A stretch of 64,000 nt of DNA from Pseudomonadota bacterium (GTDB lineage Bacteria; Pseudomonadota; Alphaproteobacteria; Rhizobiales; Hyphomicrobiaceae). Below the pieces are notes generated by a model. That model was not told the origin of the DNA. It ran no database searches and saw only the letters and a list, made by a program, of their open reading frames with translations. This document shows, one piece after another, positions 38,300 through 47,190 of this stretch. Within the stretch, counting starts at the first letter, position 1. Each line of letters starts with the position of its first letter. The stretch spans positions 41,719 to 105,718 of the forward strand of contig JAEXXM010000039.1 in the NCBI GenBank assembly GCA_023405815.1, written 5' to 3'. The translations under genes and the position numbers were made by a program.

Positions 38300-38593
38300 T
38301 CAAACCATCTTGCCGATGACCTTCTGCATCTCACCGAAGGAGAAGGCACGCAGCGTCTCCGAGCGAACGTAGCCGCGCGATGCGACGCTCAGCATGAGCG
38401 CAGTCGAACTCTCGTCGTCCGGCGCGTCGCAAACGACGACGATGTCGTGGCGTCCGAGCGTCCAGTACATGTCCTTGACGGTGACGCCGCTCTTCTTGGC
38501 CATTTCCTTGAAGGCCTCCGCGCGTGAAATCGTCTCCTTGACGTTGCGGATGCCCTGTTCGGTGAAGCTTGCGAGGACAACGAAAGTGGCCAT
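38300..38593 (-). CDS. GYD-domain protein
   Basis: The 97-residue protein matches the GYD family: ATFVVLASFTEQGIRNVKET at the start, KDMYWTLGRHDIVVVCDAPD in the middle, which carries the LGRHDIV motif in place of the usual GxYDxv, and a C-terminal VRSETLRAFS. The ribosome site AAGGAGGATCCC is excellent. The function of the family is not known. Confidence 0.85.
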   Translation of the reverse strand: MATFVVLASFTEQGIRNVKETISRAEAFKEMAKKSGVTVKDMYWTLGRHDIVVVCDAPDDESSTALMLSVASRGYVRSETLRAFSFGEMQKVIGKMV

Positions 38594-38730
38594 GGGATCC
38601 TCCTTATCGGATCTCCCTCACGATCGCCCCCGGGACCAATCGTTACGACCGACGCGTGCGGGTGTCCACGGCCAAGCGTGCTGCCGCACATGGACAACGG
38701 CATGCTACGCAATTGTAAATTATGAGCTAC

Positions 38731-39483
38731 TCAGCAGCCGCGCCGGGCGATGCCGGTGGCGTCGAAGACCTGGCCCGTGAGGGTGCGGCCGGGGCGGGAC
38801 GCGAGATAGAGGGCGAGCGAGGCGATATCGGGCTCGCTGGCGACGGGGGAGCCCGCCTCAGCGATTACAGTCGAGGGGCCGACGGCGTTGACGCGGATGC
38901 CCTGCGGGGCCCACCGCTCGGCCTCGCCGCGGGTCACGGCGACCAACGCCGAACGCGCGATGCCGGCCAGTGCCGCTTCCTTGGCGTTGCGCGGGGGCGC
39001 CATTGTCATGACGTTGAGGACCAGGCCCTCGTTGAGCATGGTGCGCATGCGGTTGGCGACGATGCGCGTTACGTGCACCGGAAGCATGAGCTTCTCGGCG
39101 ACCAGATCCTCAATGTCGGTCAGGCCGGCACGGCCTTGCATATCATTGGCGCTGATGGGAACGAGATTGATGACGACATCGAGGCCGCCAAAGGCCTGAG
39201 CGGCTGTCTTGGCGAAGCGGATCGAGGAGTCCGAGTCGCGGCAGGCGTCGGTGTAGAGCTTCACCTCGCTCGCGGTTTCGGCGAGCATGGTGGTGACAGC
39301 ATCGAGCTCGGGAGAGGTCTCGTTGGCGTGCAGGACAAGCCGGCCGCGGTGATCGGCAAACTTGCGGGCGATATCGACGCCGCTCGTCGGCGAAAGGCCC
39401 GTGATCAGCACACGCACACCGGCAAGCTCACCGTAGTAGGACGCACCAGAATTCCGACCCATCACCGTCATCAGCATGTGCAT
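38731..39483 (-). CDS. SDR-fold protein lacking the catalytic Tyr/Lys motif
   Basis: The ATG at 39483 gives 250 residues (39477 is an alternative). The N-terminal nucleotide site is VLITGLSPTSGVDIA, a variant of TGxxxGxG. VVINLVPIS replaces the NNAG strand motif. In the catalytic region the sequence reads PPRNAKEAALAGIARSAL, so the YxxxK pair is missing, while NAVGPSTV is kept. It is most similar to short-chain dehydrogenases but may no longer catalyse redox chemistry. Neighbours give no clue. Confidence 0.75.
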   Translation of the reverse strand: MHMLMTVMGRNSGASYYGELAGVRVLITGLSPTSGVDIARKFADHRGRLVLHANETSPELDAVTTMLAETASEVKLYTDACRDSDSSIRFAKTAAQAFGGLDVVINLVPISANDMQGRAGLTDIEDLVAEKLMLPVHVTRIVANRMRTMLNEGLVLNVMTMAPPRNAKEAALAGIARSALVAVTRGEAERWAPQGIRVNAVGPSTVIAEAGSPVASEPDIASLALYLASRPGRTLTGQVFDATGIARRGC

Positions 39484-39891
39484 TCCCTCAAATTCAACGC
39501 CGGGACTCGCTAAGGGAACGCCCCGACACAACTGATACCACGTCGATTCGACTAACGACTTCTAAACAGCGCCCCGATTCCGGTCGGCCGGAGGCCGGTC
39601 TGAGGCGCGACTGAGGCGTCCAATGGCAATCCCCGGGCAGACGCGCAGTTCCTCCCGGCTCGGCGGCAAACTGTGGACGAATCATATGACGCGCTTGTTG
39701 GCGATGTTCCGCCGATTCCGTGCGCCGCCACGGCTCGGACACGAATCAGAGCGCTGTTGAGAAAGCTGGTGAAAGTGGCCGCGCTGTCATTGCGCGAGGG
39801 GGATGCGGGCGAAAAGCTCGCAGGGATCAACGAATCGGCAAGGGGGCGTCGTCACTCTTCCATGGCGAGCATCGAAAACAGAGAGGACGGA
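39484..39891. other. 408-nt intergenic region
   Basis: The region separates two divergent genes. An in-frame extension of the 39892 gene reaches back to 39673 but lacks domain or signal features. I see no RNA gene or clear operator here. Confidence 0.45.
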
Positions 39892-41742
39892 ATGCCGAAG
39901 CAAAGCGGCATGGCCGATCTCATCGTGAAGGGGGCCATCACGCTGGTGACAGCGGCCTTCTTCGTAGGCGCATATCTGCAATTCCAGATGTCGTTCTGGG
40001 CGGCGCTCGGCGCGGCGCTGGGCGTTTACGTCATCATGCTCATGGTGCACGCCCTGATGCGGCGGAAGGAGCGCGAGGAGGAGCTTGCCCACGAGGTCAA
40101 TCGCCTTGAGGACGAGGTCGCGCGCCTCAAGATTGCACCGCAGCCTGCTGCGGGCGCGGGTAGCGCGAGGATGCCGAAGCTGACGCGCGCGCCCGTTGGT
40201 GCACCGCCTCCTCCGCTTCCGGAGGCTAGGGCGCCGGCGATGGCGGGCATGCCCAGGGTGGCCAGAGCCCCCGTAGTGCCCGAGCCCCTGATGCCACCCG
40301 CCGTTGGGCCAGCCCCTGGCATGGCTGCGCCGGCGATGGCCGGGCTCGCCGCGGCGCACGTGCCGCCGCCCGCCCCCGCGAAGCCGCCACGAATATTCCG
40401 GTCGGCGACCGAGGCGAGCCTCAGCCCGCGGGAGCCGCGTCTCACCTCGCATCGCGAGGGGTTGGAGTCCGCGGAGCCGAAGATGGCCGGGCCGTCTCTT
40501 TCCGTGCCCGGTCAGATTCCTGCGGTGCCGGCCCCGGTTCCAGGAATGACGCTGCGCGCCGAGCACGCGCAGGCGGGCGTGCCGCCGGTACCGACGCTGC
40601 CGGACTGGTCGGCGCCTGCCGCGGCGCCCTCGGGCACCGGCGAGCCGAAGATGCACGACTACTGGCCGAGCGCATCGAAGCCGACGCTTCCGGAGGGGCC
40701 GCGTATGGAGCCCCCGGCGCTGCAGACGGAGCGCGAGACCGATCTCGACGCGGTGCACGGCATGATCAAGCGCTTGGCGGACGAGGTGAATGTCGCCGCT
40801 GAACCGACGCTCGACGGCCTTCCGCCGCAGCGGCAGGAGAGCGTGCTTCGCGCATCGCTCAACGCGCTGCAGACGACGGCGAACGCGATGCGGGCGTCGA
40901 AGAAGAAGGATGCGCTGCCCCCGGTCGCGACGGGACGCGGCAAGGGGCCGATGCCGCCGCCGATCATGCCTTCGCACGCCCGCCTTGCCGCGCTCGCGGA
41001 TGCGGTTGCGAGCGGGCGCATCGACGTGACGCTGTCGCCGATCGTCGGGCTCGCCGATCATCAGGTGCATTACTACGAGATCGTCGCGTGTCCGCGCGAT
41101 GAGCGCGGTACGCTCCTGTCGACGACGACGCGCGATCCGCAGCTCGCCATCGCCGGCCTGCTTCCGCTGCTCGACAGCGCGCGCCTGAGGCAGGCGGCTG
41201 AAGTTGCTCGGTCCCTTGCGGAAGAGGGTCGAGAGACGTGCCTGTTTGCGCCGGCGACGGCGGTCTCGCTGGCCAACGACGGGTTCCTCGACGAGCTGGC
41301 GGATGCCTATCGCGACCGCGAGGCCCTGGCCAAGGAGCTGGTGCTGACGTTTGCGCAGGCGGACGTGCGCACCTTCGGCGGCTCGGAGTGGAGCGCGCTG
41401 ACCGACATGCGCGATCTCGGCTTCCGCTTCGGCGTCGAGGAGGTGGCCGACTTCGACTATGAGTTCACGGCGCTTTGTGCGGCTGGCTTTGCGTTCGTGA
41501 AGCTCGATGCGGCCACCCTCCTTACCGGCCTTGCGGCTCCCAACGGCAGCATGCCCGCCGAGGAGGTCTGCCGCAGCCTCGCCGAACTGGGCCTCACCGT
41601 CGTCGTAACCAACGTCAACGACGAGGCGATACGCGACAAGGTCATTGCGGCGGGCGTGCCGCTGGGGCAGGGGACCCTGTTCGGGGCACCGCTCCCAGTC
41701 GGGGCGAACGCTTTTGCCGCAGCGGGTGACGCGGCGGCCTGA
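39892..41742 (+). CDS. membrane-anchored protein with degenerate EAL domain
   Basis: The ATG at 39892 follows GAGAGGACGGA and gives 616 residues. Two membrane helices lie at about residues 9-50, then a short coiled coil (KEREEELAHEVNRLEDEVARL) and a Pro/Ala-rich linker of about 220 residues. The C-terminal 250 residues fit the EAL fold (SGRIDVTLSPIVGLADHQVHYYEIV, then LVLTFAQAD, FRFGVEEV, FVKLDA). The signature EAL is replaced by EIV and the metal residues are largely absent, so c-di-GMP hydrolysis is unlikely; a binding or scaffold role is more plausible. Confidence 0.75.
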   Translation: MPKQSGMADLIVKGAITLVTAAFFVGAYLQFQMSFWAALGAALGVYVIMLMVHALMRRKEREEELAHEVNRLEDEVARLKIAPQPAAGAGSARMPKLTRAPVGAPPPPLPEARAPAMAGMPRVARAPVVPEPLMPPAVGPAPGMAAPAMAGLAAAHVPPPAPAKPPRIFRSATEASLSPREPRLTSHREGLESAEPKMAGPSLSVPGQIPAVPAPVPGMTLRAEHAQAGVPPVPTLPDWSAPAAAPSGTGEPKMHDYWPSASKPTLPEGPRMEPPALQTERETDLDAVHGMIKRLADEVNVAAEPTLDGLPPQRQESVLRASLNALQTTANAMRASKKKDALPPVATGRGKGPMPPPIMPSHARLAALADAVASGRIDVTLSPIVGLADHQVHYYEIVACPRDERGTLLSTTTRDPQLAIAGLLPLLDSARLRQAAEVARSLAEEGRETCLFAPATAVSLANDGFLDELADAYRDREALAKELVLTFAQADVRTFGGSEWSALTDMRDLGFRFGVEEVADFDYEFTALCAAGFAFVKLDAATLLTGLAAPNGSMPAEEVCRSLAELGLTVVVTNVNDEAIRDKVIAAGVPLGQGTLFGAPLPVGANAFAAAGDAAA

Positions 41743-41789
41743 CGGGCAACCGCTTGAGATTTATGCGGGCGGCTATTAGGCAGACGCCT

Positions 41790-42659
41790 ATGCCGCCCGC
41801 ATCCATTTCCAGCTCCTCCCTGCCGATCGTCAGCTCGGTCGCTCCCTTCGCCGAAGGGACCAGCGCATGGCTGGTCGACATCTGGGGGGTCATCCACAAC
41901 GGCGTGAGGCCTTACATCGACGCCTGCGCGGCATGTGCCCGCTACCGCGAGTCCGGCGGCGTCGTGGTTCTCGTCTCCAACTCGCCGCGGCCGCGCGACA
42001 GCGTCATCGCCCAGCTCGACGGCATCGGCGTGCCACGCACGACGTTCGATGCCATCGTCACGTCCGGTGATGTGGCGCGCACGCTGGTCAGTGCGTATGC
42101 GGGGCGTCCGGTGCTGCATATTGGGCCCGCACGCGATCTCGGCATCTTCGCCGGCCTCGACATCGCGCGCGTCGAGCCGGAGGAGGCGGATGCGGTGGTG
42201 TGCACCGGCCTCTTCAACGACGAGCACGAGACGCCGGACGACTACACCGAGATCTTGAGCGCCTGCCTTGCGCGCCGGCTGCCGATGATCTGCGCCAATC
42301 CGGACATCATGGTCGAGCGCGGCGGGCGCATGATCTACTGCGCGGGCGCGATCGCGCATGCCTATGAGGGAGCCGGCGGCGAGGTGGCCTTCGCCGGCAA
42401 GCCATATCTGCCGATCTACGATCTCACGTTTGCAACGCTCGAGGGGCTCAAGGCCGGGAGCTCCGACAGGGCGCGGCTGCTCGCCATTGGCGATGGCGTC
42501 GCGACCGACATTGCTGGAGCTGCAGCGGCAGGCGTGCGCTCGGTGTTCGTCGCCAGCGGCGTGCACGTGAAGGGCGGCCTCGACTCGAATGCGGTTGAAG
42601 CCCTGTTTCCGGCCGGGGCGCCACGCCCGATCGCGGCGATGCCGAAGCTCGCCTGGTAG
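41790..42659 (+). CDS. HAD-superfamily class IIA phosphatase (TIGR01459-like)
   Basis: From the ATG at 41790 the product has 289 residues; upstream in-frame starts at 41754 and 41763 also exist. Motif I reads LVDIWGVIHNG, with the DxW form seen in this subfamily. VVLVSNSPRP is motif II, and KPYLPIYDLTF with LAIGDGVATDIAGA forms motifs III and IV. Class IIA enzymes remove phosphate from small molecules; the substrate is not known. It starts 48 nt after the EAL gene and may be cotranscribed. Confidence 0.83.
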   Translation: MPPASISSSSLPIVSSVAPFAEGTSAWLVDIWGVIHNGVRPYIDACAACARYRESGGVVVLVSNSPRPRDSVIAQLDGIGVPRTTFDAIVTSGDVARTLVSAYAGRPVLHIGPARDLGIFAGLDIARVEPEEADAVVCTGLFNDEHETPDDYTEILSACLARRLPMICANPDIMVERGGRMIYCAGAIAHAYEGAGGEVAFAGKPYLPIYDLTFATLEGLKAGSSDRARLLAIGDGVATDIAGAAAAGVRSVFVASGVHVKGGLDSNAVEALFPAGAPRPIAAMPKLAW

Positions 42660-42661
42660 GG

Positions 42662-42928
42662 CTACTGGCGTTTCTCCTGGTGCTTTGCGGCCAGCCGCTC
42701 CTCGACGACCTCGCGGCACGCAGGCGCCAGCTCGCTCATGTGCGATTGCAGGCACTGGAGAATTCGTCCGCCGCCGCGCTGCACGTTGGTGCAGTGGCGA
42801 AGAAAATCGTCGCGGCAGGCTTCGCGCATCTCGGCTTTCGAGCGGGCGTTGACGGAGATGCTGACCGTCATGGCCAGGCTGAGAAACAATGACGTCAGCA
42901 TGAGAACGGCGAGATAGCTACGCAGCAT
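42662..42928 (-). CDS. small secreted Cys-rich protein, second copy
   Basis: The ATG at 42928, with GAAGGAG 8 nt upstream, gives 88 residues. A signal peptide (about residues 1-27) is followed by REACRDDFLRHCTNV, GGGRILQCLQSHMSELAPAC, the classical cysteine-rich GLG1-type repeat with C-x6-C and C-x12-C spacing, and a basic tail. The protein at 6447 has the same order. The start of the neighbouring outer membrane gene lies just upstream, on the same strand. Confidence 0.75.
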   Translation of the reverse strand: MLRSYLAVLMLTSLFLSLAMTVSISVNARSKAEMREACRDDFLRHCTNVQRGGGRILQCLQSHMSELAPACREVVEERLAAKHQEKRQ

Positions 42929-42942
42929 TGAATGCATCTCCT

Positions 42943-43653
42943 TCAGAAACGATAGCTGAGACCGGCTTTGACGGCGTGGACATCGACTTCGTGCTCCCAG
43001 CCGGGGCCGTCGACGGGAGGAAGGGCGAGTTCGTCGCGGAAGCTCGTAAACTGGTAGTCGAGGCGGGCGGTCCAGCGCGTGTCGATCGCGCGCTCGATGC
43101 CGCCGCCGAGAACGAGTCCGAACGAGGTGTCGTTCGTTTCCGCGCGACTCACGGGATTTGACTGCGCGCCGCCGCAGAGATCGGGGCCGTTGCACGTCTG
43201 CGTCGTCGCGCCATCCAATTGCGAGACCGCGATACCCGCCCGTCCATAGACGAGCGTCGAGCGATCGAGGAGATAGCCGAGCCGTCCGGTGAAGGCCGCG
43301 TAGGCGCCGAGGTCGGCGCCCGAGGTGACCTGTCCGCCGGCGACATCGCGCGTCACGTCGGAGCCGAGCGCGAGATACCCAGCCTCTACTTCTATGCCGG
43401 CGACGACGCGTTCGATCTGGTGCTGCCAGCCGACGTGCGCGCTGAATGCTGCGCCGTCGAAGCCGGCGATGTAGTTGCGCGGACCGTTGATCTCCTGCGC
43501 CTCGTCATCGCCAGTCGCATAACCCGCGGAGAAGCCGGCGTAGCCGCCGGACCAGTCGCCGGCGCTGGCGGTATGGCAGCCAAGGATCATTGCGGCTCCA
43601 ACGAGAGAATGATGAAGCCTTTTTGCCCATGTCCACTTGCTCAACCTGACCAT
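42943..43653 (-). CDS. outer membrane beta-barrel protein (Omp25-like)
   Basis: The ATG at 43653, after AAAGGATAAACTGT, gives 236 residues. A signal peptide ends near HTASA; the mature part begins GDWSGGYAGFSAGYATG and continues with alternating beta strands, including HVGWQHQIERVVAGIEVEAG and GRLGYLLDRSTLVYGRAGIA. The last residue is Phe (KAGLSYRF), as expected for an outer membrane barrel. It belongs to the eight-stranded Omp25/Omp31-like barrels of Hyphomicrobiales. Two Cys (TCNGPDLC) sit in a loop. Confidence 0.85.
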   Translation of the reverse strand: MVRLSKWTWAKRLHHSLVGAAMILGCHTASAGDWSGGYAGFSAGYATGDDEAQEINGPRNYIAGFDGAAFSAHVGWQHQIERVVAGIEVEAGYLALGSDVTRDVAGGQVTSGADLGAYAAFTGRLGYLLDRSTLVYGRAGIAVSQLDGATTQTCNGPDLCGGAQSNPVSRAETNDTSFGLVLGGGIERAIDTRWTARLDYQFTSFRDELALPPVDGPGWEHEVDVHAVKAGLSYRF

Positions 43654-43724
43654 ACAGTTTATCCTTTCCACTAATGATTTAATGTAAAACATAAAGTTTT
43701 TAACGTGTCAACACGGGTCGAGGT

Positions 43725-44234
43725 ATGTCGAATCAGAACCTTGCGCGCCTGTTGAGAGCCCTCACGTGGCTCGGTGCGGCGCTTCTTTTGCTGATGCCGA
43801 CCCTGACATGGCTGACGCGGGTCGAGGCCTGGCCCGGATTGCGCGGTGCCATTCCGGAGGGGGGTGCCGGCGATCTCGTCGTGCTGGCGCTGCTTTCGCC
43901 GCCGTTCGTCCTCGTCGCCTGGGGGCTCGTGCAACTGTCGGGCTTCTGCAGCAAGCTCGAGCGGGGCGATCACTTCTCGCGCGCGGCTGCAAACGCGCTG
44001 CAGCGTTTCGGCTGGGCGCTGGTGGCCGCTGCGGCGCTGCTGCCGTTCTCGCGTATCGCGGTACGCGCTTATGCGATGGGTGGCGGCTGGGATGCGGTGG
44101 CGCTGGGCTTCTTCCGTACGATGCCGGTTCTGGCCACAGCAATGGGCCTGATCCTCGGCCTCATCGTCATCGTTCTTGCCGCCATCCTCGAGCAAGCCAC
44201 CGCGCTGGCCGAGGAGAACGCCCGCTTCGTCTGA
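43725..44234 (+). CDS. DUF2975 membrane protein
   Basis: The 169-residue protein has four hydrophobic helices (about residues 12-30, 50-70, 90-110 and 130-155) and the GDHFSRAAANALQRFGWALV segment of DUF2975 proteins. These are usually encoded next to a small Xre regulator, as here, where the Xre gene starts 10 nt after its stop. The biochemical role is unknown. Confidence 0.8.
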   Translation: MSNQNLARLLRALTWLGAALLLLMPTLTWLTRVEAWPGLRGAIPEGGAGDLVVLALLSPPFVLVAWGLVQLSGFCSKLERGDHFSRAAANALQRFGWALVAAAALLPFSRIAVRAYAMGGGWDAVALGFFRTMPVLATAMGLILGLIVIVLAAILEQATALAEENARFV

Positions 44235-44243
44235 GCGCCGCCG

Positions 44244-44489
44244 ATGCCGATTGTCGTCAATCTCGACGTGATGCTTGCCCGGCGGAAGATGCGCTCGCGC
44301 GAGCTGGCGAGCTTGATCGGCATCTCGGAGGTGAACCTGTCGATGCTCAAGACAGGCCGGGTCAAGGGCGTGCGCTTCGACACGCTAGCGAAGATATGCA
44401 CGGCGCTCGACTGCCAGCCGGGGGACATCCTGAGCTTCGAACCGGGTGGTCAGGAGACCGTGGCGGGGGAAGAAGGGGACGACACCTAG
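44244..44489 (+). CDS. small Xre-family regulator paired with DUF2975
   Basis: The 81-residue protein is one helix-turn-helix: VNLDVMLARRKMRSRELASL, then IGISEVNLSMLKTGRVKGVR and FDTLAKICTALDCQPGDILS. It resembles YozG-type regulators, which are often encoded directly after a DUF2975 gene. It overlaps nothing and likely shares a transcript with the gene at 43725. It ends 56 nt before uvrC. Confidence 0.87.
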   Translation: MPIVVNLDVMLARRKMRSRELASLIGISEVNLSMLKTGRVKGVRFDTLAKICTALDCQPGDILSFEPGGQETVAGEEGDDT

Positions 44490-44545
44490 GCCCTGCTGAC
44501 GTCCGGGCGCTTGACGGCCCGCTCCGGGGGACCGATTTATCGGCC

Positions 44546-46597
44546 ATGCCCAGCAAGGATACGCCCCCATCATCGCCGGACGAAATGGCGATCGAGGCAC
44601 CGCCGCCGGCCGCCGCAGAAGCGACGAAGGTGAGCGGGCCGGAGGTCATTGCGCGCTATCTGAAGCTGCTGCCGTCCTCGCCCGGCGTCTACCGCATGCT
44701 CGACGCCGAGGGGAGCGTCATCTACGTCGGCAAGGCACGGAACCTCAAGGCGCGCGTGTCGAACTACACGCGCCTCGGAGGCCACACCAACCGTATCGCG
44801 CGCATGATCGCGACGACTGCTGGAATGGAGTTCGTCTCGGTGCGCACCGAGGCAGAGGCGCTGCTGCTTGAAGCGAACCTCATCAAGCGCTTCAGACCAC
44901 GCTTCAACGTCTTGATGCGCGACGACAAGTCGTTTCCTTACATCCTCATCGCGCGCGATACGCCGGCGCCGCAGATCATGAAGCATCGCGGCGCGCGCAC
45001 GCGCAAAGGCGATTACTTCGGGCCGTTCGCATCTGCGGGTGCCGTCGGCCGCACCATCAACATGCTGGAGCGGGCGTTTCTGCTGCGGTCGTGCTCCGAC
45101 AGCGTCTATGAAAGCCGCACGCGGCCATGCCTCCTGCATCAGATCAAGCGCTGCTCGGCACCGTGCACGGGCGAGATCGCGCTCGAGGACTACAACAAGC
45201 TCGTCGACGAGGCGGTGCGCTTCCTGCGCGGCGAGAGTCAGAACGTGCGCGTCATGTACCGGCAGCTCATGGAGGAGGCATCAGCGCGGCTCGAGTTCGA
45301 GCGCGCGGCACGGTTCCGTGATCGCCTTTCGGCGCTGGCGCACGTCACAGCCGATCAGGCGATCAACCCCGAGGGGATCGAGGAGGCGGACGTGTTCGCC
45401 GCCGCGCAGGAAGGCGGGCAGACGTGCATCGAGGTGTTCTTCTTCCGCACCGGCCAGAACTGGGGCAACCGCGCCTACTTTCCGAAGGCCGACCGTGCGC
45501 TGCCCGTCGAGGAGGTGCTCGATAGCTTCGTCGCCCAGTTCTACGACGACAAGCCCGTGCCTCGGCTGATCCTGCTCTCGCACGACGTTCCGAACCGCGA
45601 GCTGCTTGCGGAGGCCCTGTGCATCAAGGCAGAACGCAAGGTCGAGATCCGGGTGCCGCAACGCGGCGTGAAGTCTGGGATCGTCGAGCACGCGCTCGCC
45701 AACGCGCGCGAGGCGCTGGGGCGGAAGCTGGCGGAGGGCTCTTCGCAGCGCCGCCTGCTGGAGGCTCTGGCCGAGCGTTTCGGCCTGTCGAGCGTGCCCA
45801 AGCGGATCGAGGTGTTCGACAACAGCCACATCCAGGGCGCCAATGCCGTCGGCGCAATGATCGTCGCGGGGCGGGAAGGGTTCGTTAAAGGGCAGTACCG
45901 CAAGTTCAACATCAAGTCGCAGAGCCTCACGCCGGGCGATGACTATGGGATGATGCGCGAGGTGCTGACGCGGCGGTTCAAGCGGCTGGTCGTCGAGACG
46001 GATGCGAAAGAGAAGAACGAGGGTGTCGCCCTCCTCGTCGCCGAGGAGGAGGCAAGCAACCTTGCTGCGCTCGCCGCTTCCGACGCAGGCGTAGCGCCGG
46101 AGGAGATCGAGGAGGAGGACGACCGCTTCCCGGATCGGCCCGACGTGGTGCTCATCGACGGCGGGGCGGGTCAACTCGCGGTGGCGCGCGAGGTGATGGC
46201 CGATCTCGGCCTGCACGATATCTGCCTTATCGGTGTCGCCAAGGGGCCGGATCGCGATGCCGGGCGAGAGCATTTCCACATCCCCGGCCACGAGCGCCCG
46301 ATGCTGCTCGAGCCGCGCGATCCGGTGCTGTACTTCGTGCAGCGTCTACGTGACGAAGCGCACCGCTTCGCCATCGGCTCGCATCGCACGCGGCGCGCCA
46401 TGGCGATGAGCGCCAGCCCGCTCGACGACATCGAAGGCATCGGGCCGCGGCGCCGTCGCGCGCTGATGAATCACTTCGGGTCGGCAAAAGCGGTGTCGCG
46501 CGCCGGGGTCGAGGACTTGAAGGCCGTGGATGGAATTTCCGCCGAGATGGCGCAGCGCATCTACGACCACTTCCACGAGCGCCCGCACTCGCATTAG
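44546..46597 (+). CDS. uvrC: excinuclease ABC subunit C
   Basis: UvrC makes both incisions in nucleotide excision repair. From the ATG at 44546 it has 683 residues: a short variable N-terminus, the GIY-YIG domain (GVYRMLDAEG, VIYVGKARNLKARVSNY), the UVR motif region (LMEEASARLEFERAARFRDRL), an RNase H-like endonuclease region (IEVFDNSHIQGANAVGAMIV, VLIDGGAGQL) and two C-terminal helix-hairpin-helix elements (LDDIEGIGPRRRRALMNHFG). A longer open frame upstream crosses the Xre gene and is not used. Confidence 0.96.
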   Translation: MPSKDTPPSSPDEMAIEAPPPAAAEATKVSGPEVIARYLKLLPSSPGVYRMLDAEGSVIYVGKARNLKARVSNYTRLGGHTNRIARMIATTAGMEFVSVRTEAEALLLEANLIKRFRPRFNVLMRDDKSFPYILIARDTPAPQIMKHRGARTRKGDYFGPFASAGAVGRTINMLERAFLLRSCSDSVYESRTRPCLLHQIKRCSAPCTGEIALEDYNKLVDEAVRFLRGESQNVRVMYRQLMEEASARLEFERAARFRDRLSALAHVTADQAINPEGIEEADVFAAAQEGGQTCIEVFFFRTGQNWGNRAYFPKADRALPVEEVLDSFVAQFYDDKPVPRLILLSHDVPNRELLAEALCIKAERKVEIRVPQRGVKSGIVEHALANAREALGRKLAEGSSQRRLLEALAERFGLSSVPKRIEVFDNSHIQGANAVGAMIVAGREGFVKGQYRKFNIKSQSLTPGDDYGMMREVLTRRFKRLVVETDAKEKNEGVALLVAEEEASNLAALAASDAGVAPEEIEEEDDRFPDRPDVVLIDGGAGQLAVAREVMADLGLHDICLIGVAKGPDRDAGREHFHIPGHERPMLLEPRDPVLYFVQRLRDEAHRFAIGSHRTRRAMAMSASPLDDIEGIGPRRRRALMNHFGSAKAVSRAGVEDLKAVDGISAEMAQRIYDHFHERPHSH

Positions 46598-46623
46598 GCA
46601 GCGGTCGATCGTGCGCACGCATC

Positions 46624-46654
46624 ATCGCGACCGGGACATAGTCCCGGCCGCGAT
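46624..46654. terminator. bidirectional hairpin between uvrC and the 46679 gene
   Basis: ATCGCG-a-CCGGGAC-ATA-GTCCCGG-c-CGCGAT is a long near-perfect stem in the gap between two convergent stops. T-runs are weak on both sides. Confidence 0.6.
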
Positions 46655-46678
46655 GCGTGTAGCAATAGGTAAGCGTTC

Positions 46679-46897
46679 TTAGACGGGCGGTGCAGCCGCC
46701 GGCGGCATGACGATGCCCGACAGCCAGTAGAACCAACCGACGAAGAGCACGGCGAACAGCACCGTCGACAGGATCGCGCCCAAAAGGCGGTTCCCGGCGA
46801 TGGCATTGCCGACGAGCGCAGCGATGAAAGCGATACCCGAGTAGATGGCGACCGTGAACCAATCAACAGTCGCCAAGTCGAACGGCAGATTTGGCAT
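46679..46897 (-). CDS. small two-helix membrane protein
   Basis: The ATG at 46897 follows GGGGGAGTCGTACGC and gives 72 residues: a short polar start, then hydrophobic helices at about residues 16-35 and 41-62, the second with WFYWLSG, and a Pro/Ala tail. I do not recognise the family. An upstream start at 47020 adds 41 basic residues and has no ribosome site. Confidence 0.65.
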   Translation of the reverse strand: MPNLPFDLATVDWFTVAIYSGIAFIAALVGNAIAGNRLLGAILSTVLFAVLFVGWFYWLSGIVMPPAAAPPV

Positions 46898-47190
46898 GCG
46901 TACGACTCCCCCAATTGCCCTGTTTTTTGGGCTCGATATTTTGCGCTTTTTGCGCGCGCGCAGTTTCTGCCAACGGGCTCCGACATGCAAGCCGCAAGCG
47001 GTCATTGTGCGCAGCAGCACTCAGTAGACTGCGGTTATGACGGATTGATTGCGTGTGGCCACTGTGCGCCTGCGGAACGGAATGCCTAGGGGCTTAGGAG
47101 ATCGCTAATTTCCGCGGCCATTCATGATTTGTGACAAGGCTGTGCGAGATCATCTAGCTGCCACAGTCTCGGAAATCGCAGGGTGCTCGC

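Noticed and set aside
43766..44545. Upstream extension of uvrC
   Set aside because: It crosses DUF2975 and the Xre gene in another frame and has no domain; UvrC homology begins after 44546.
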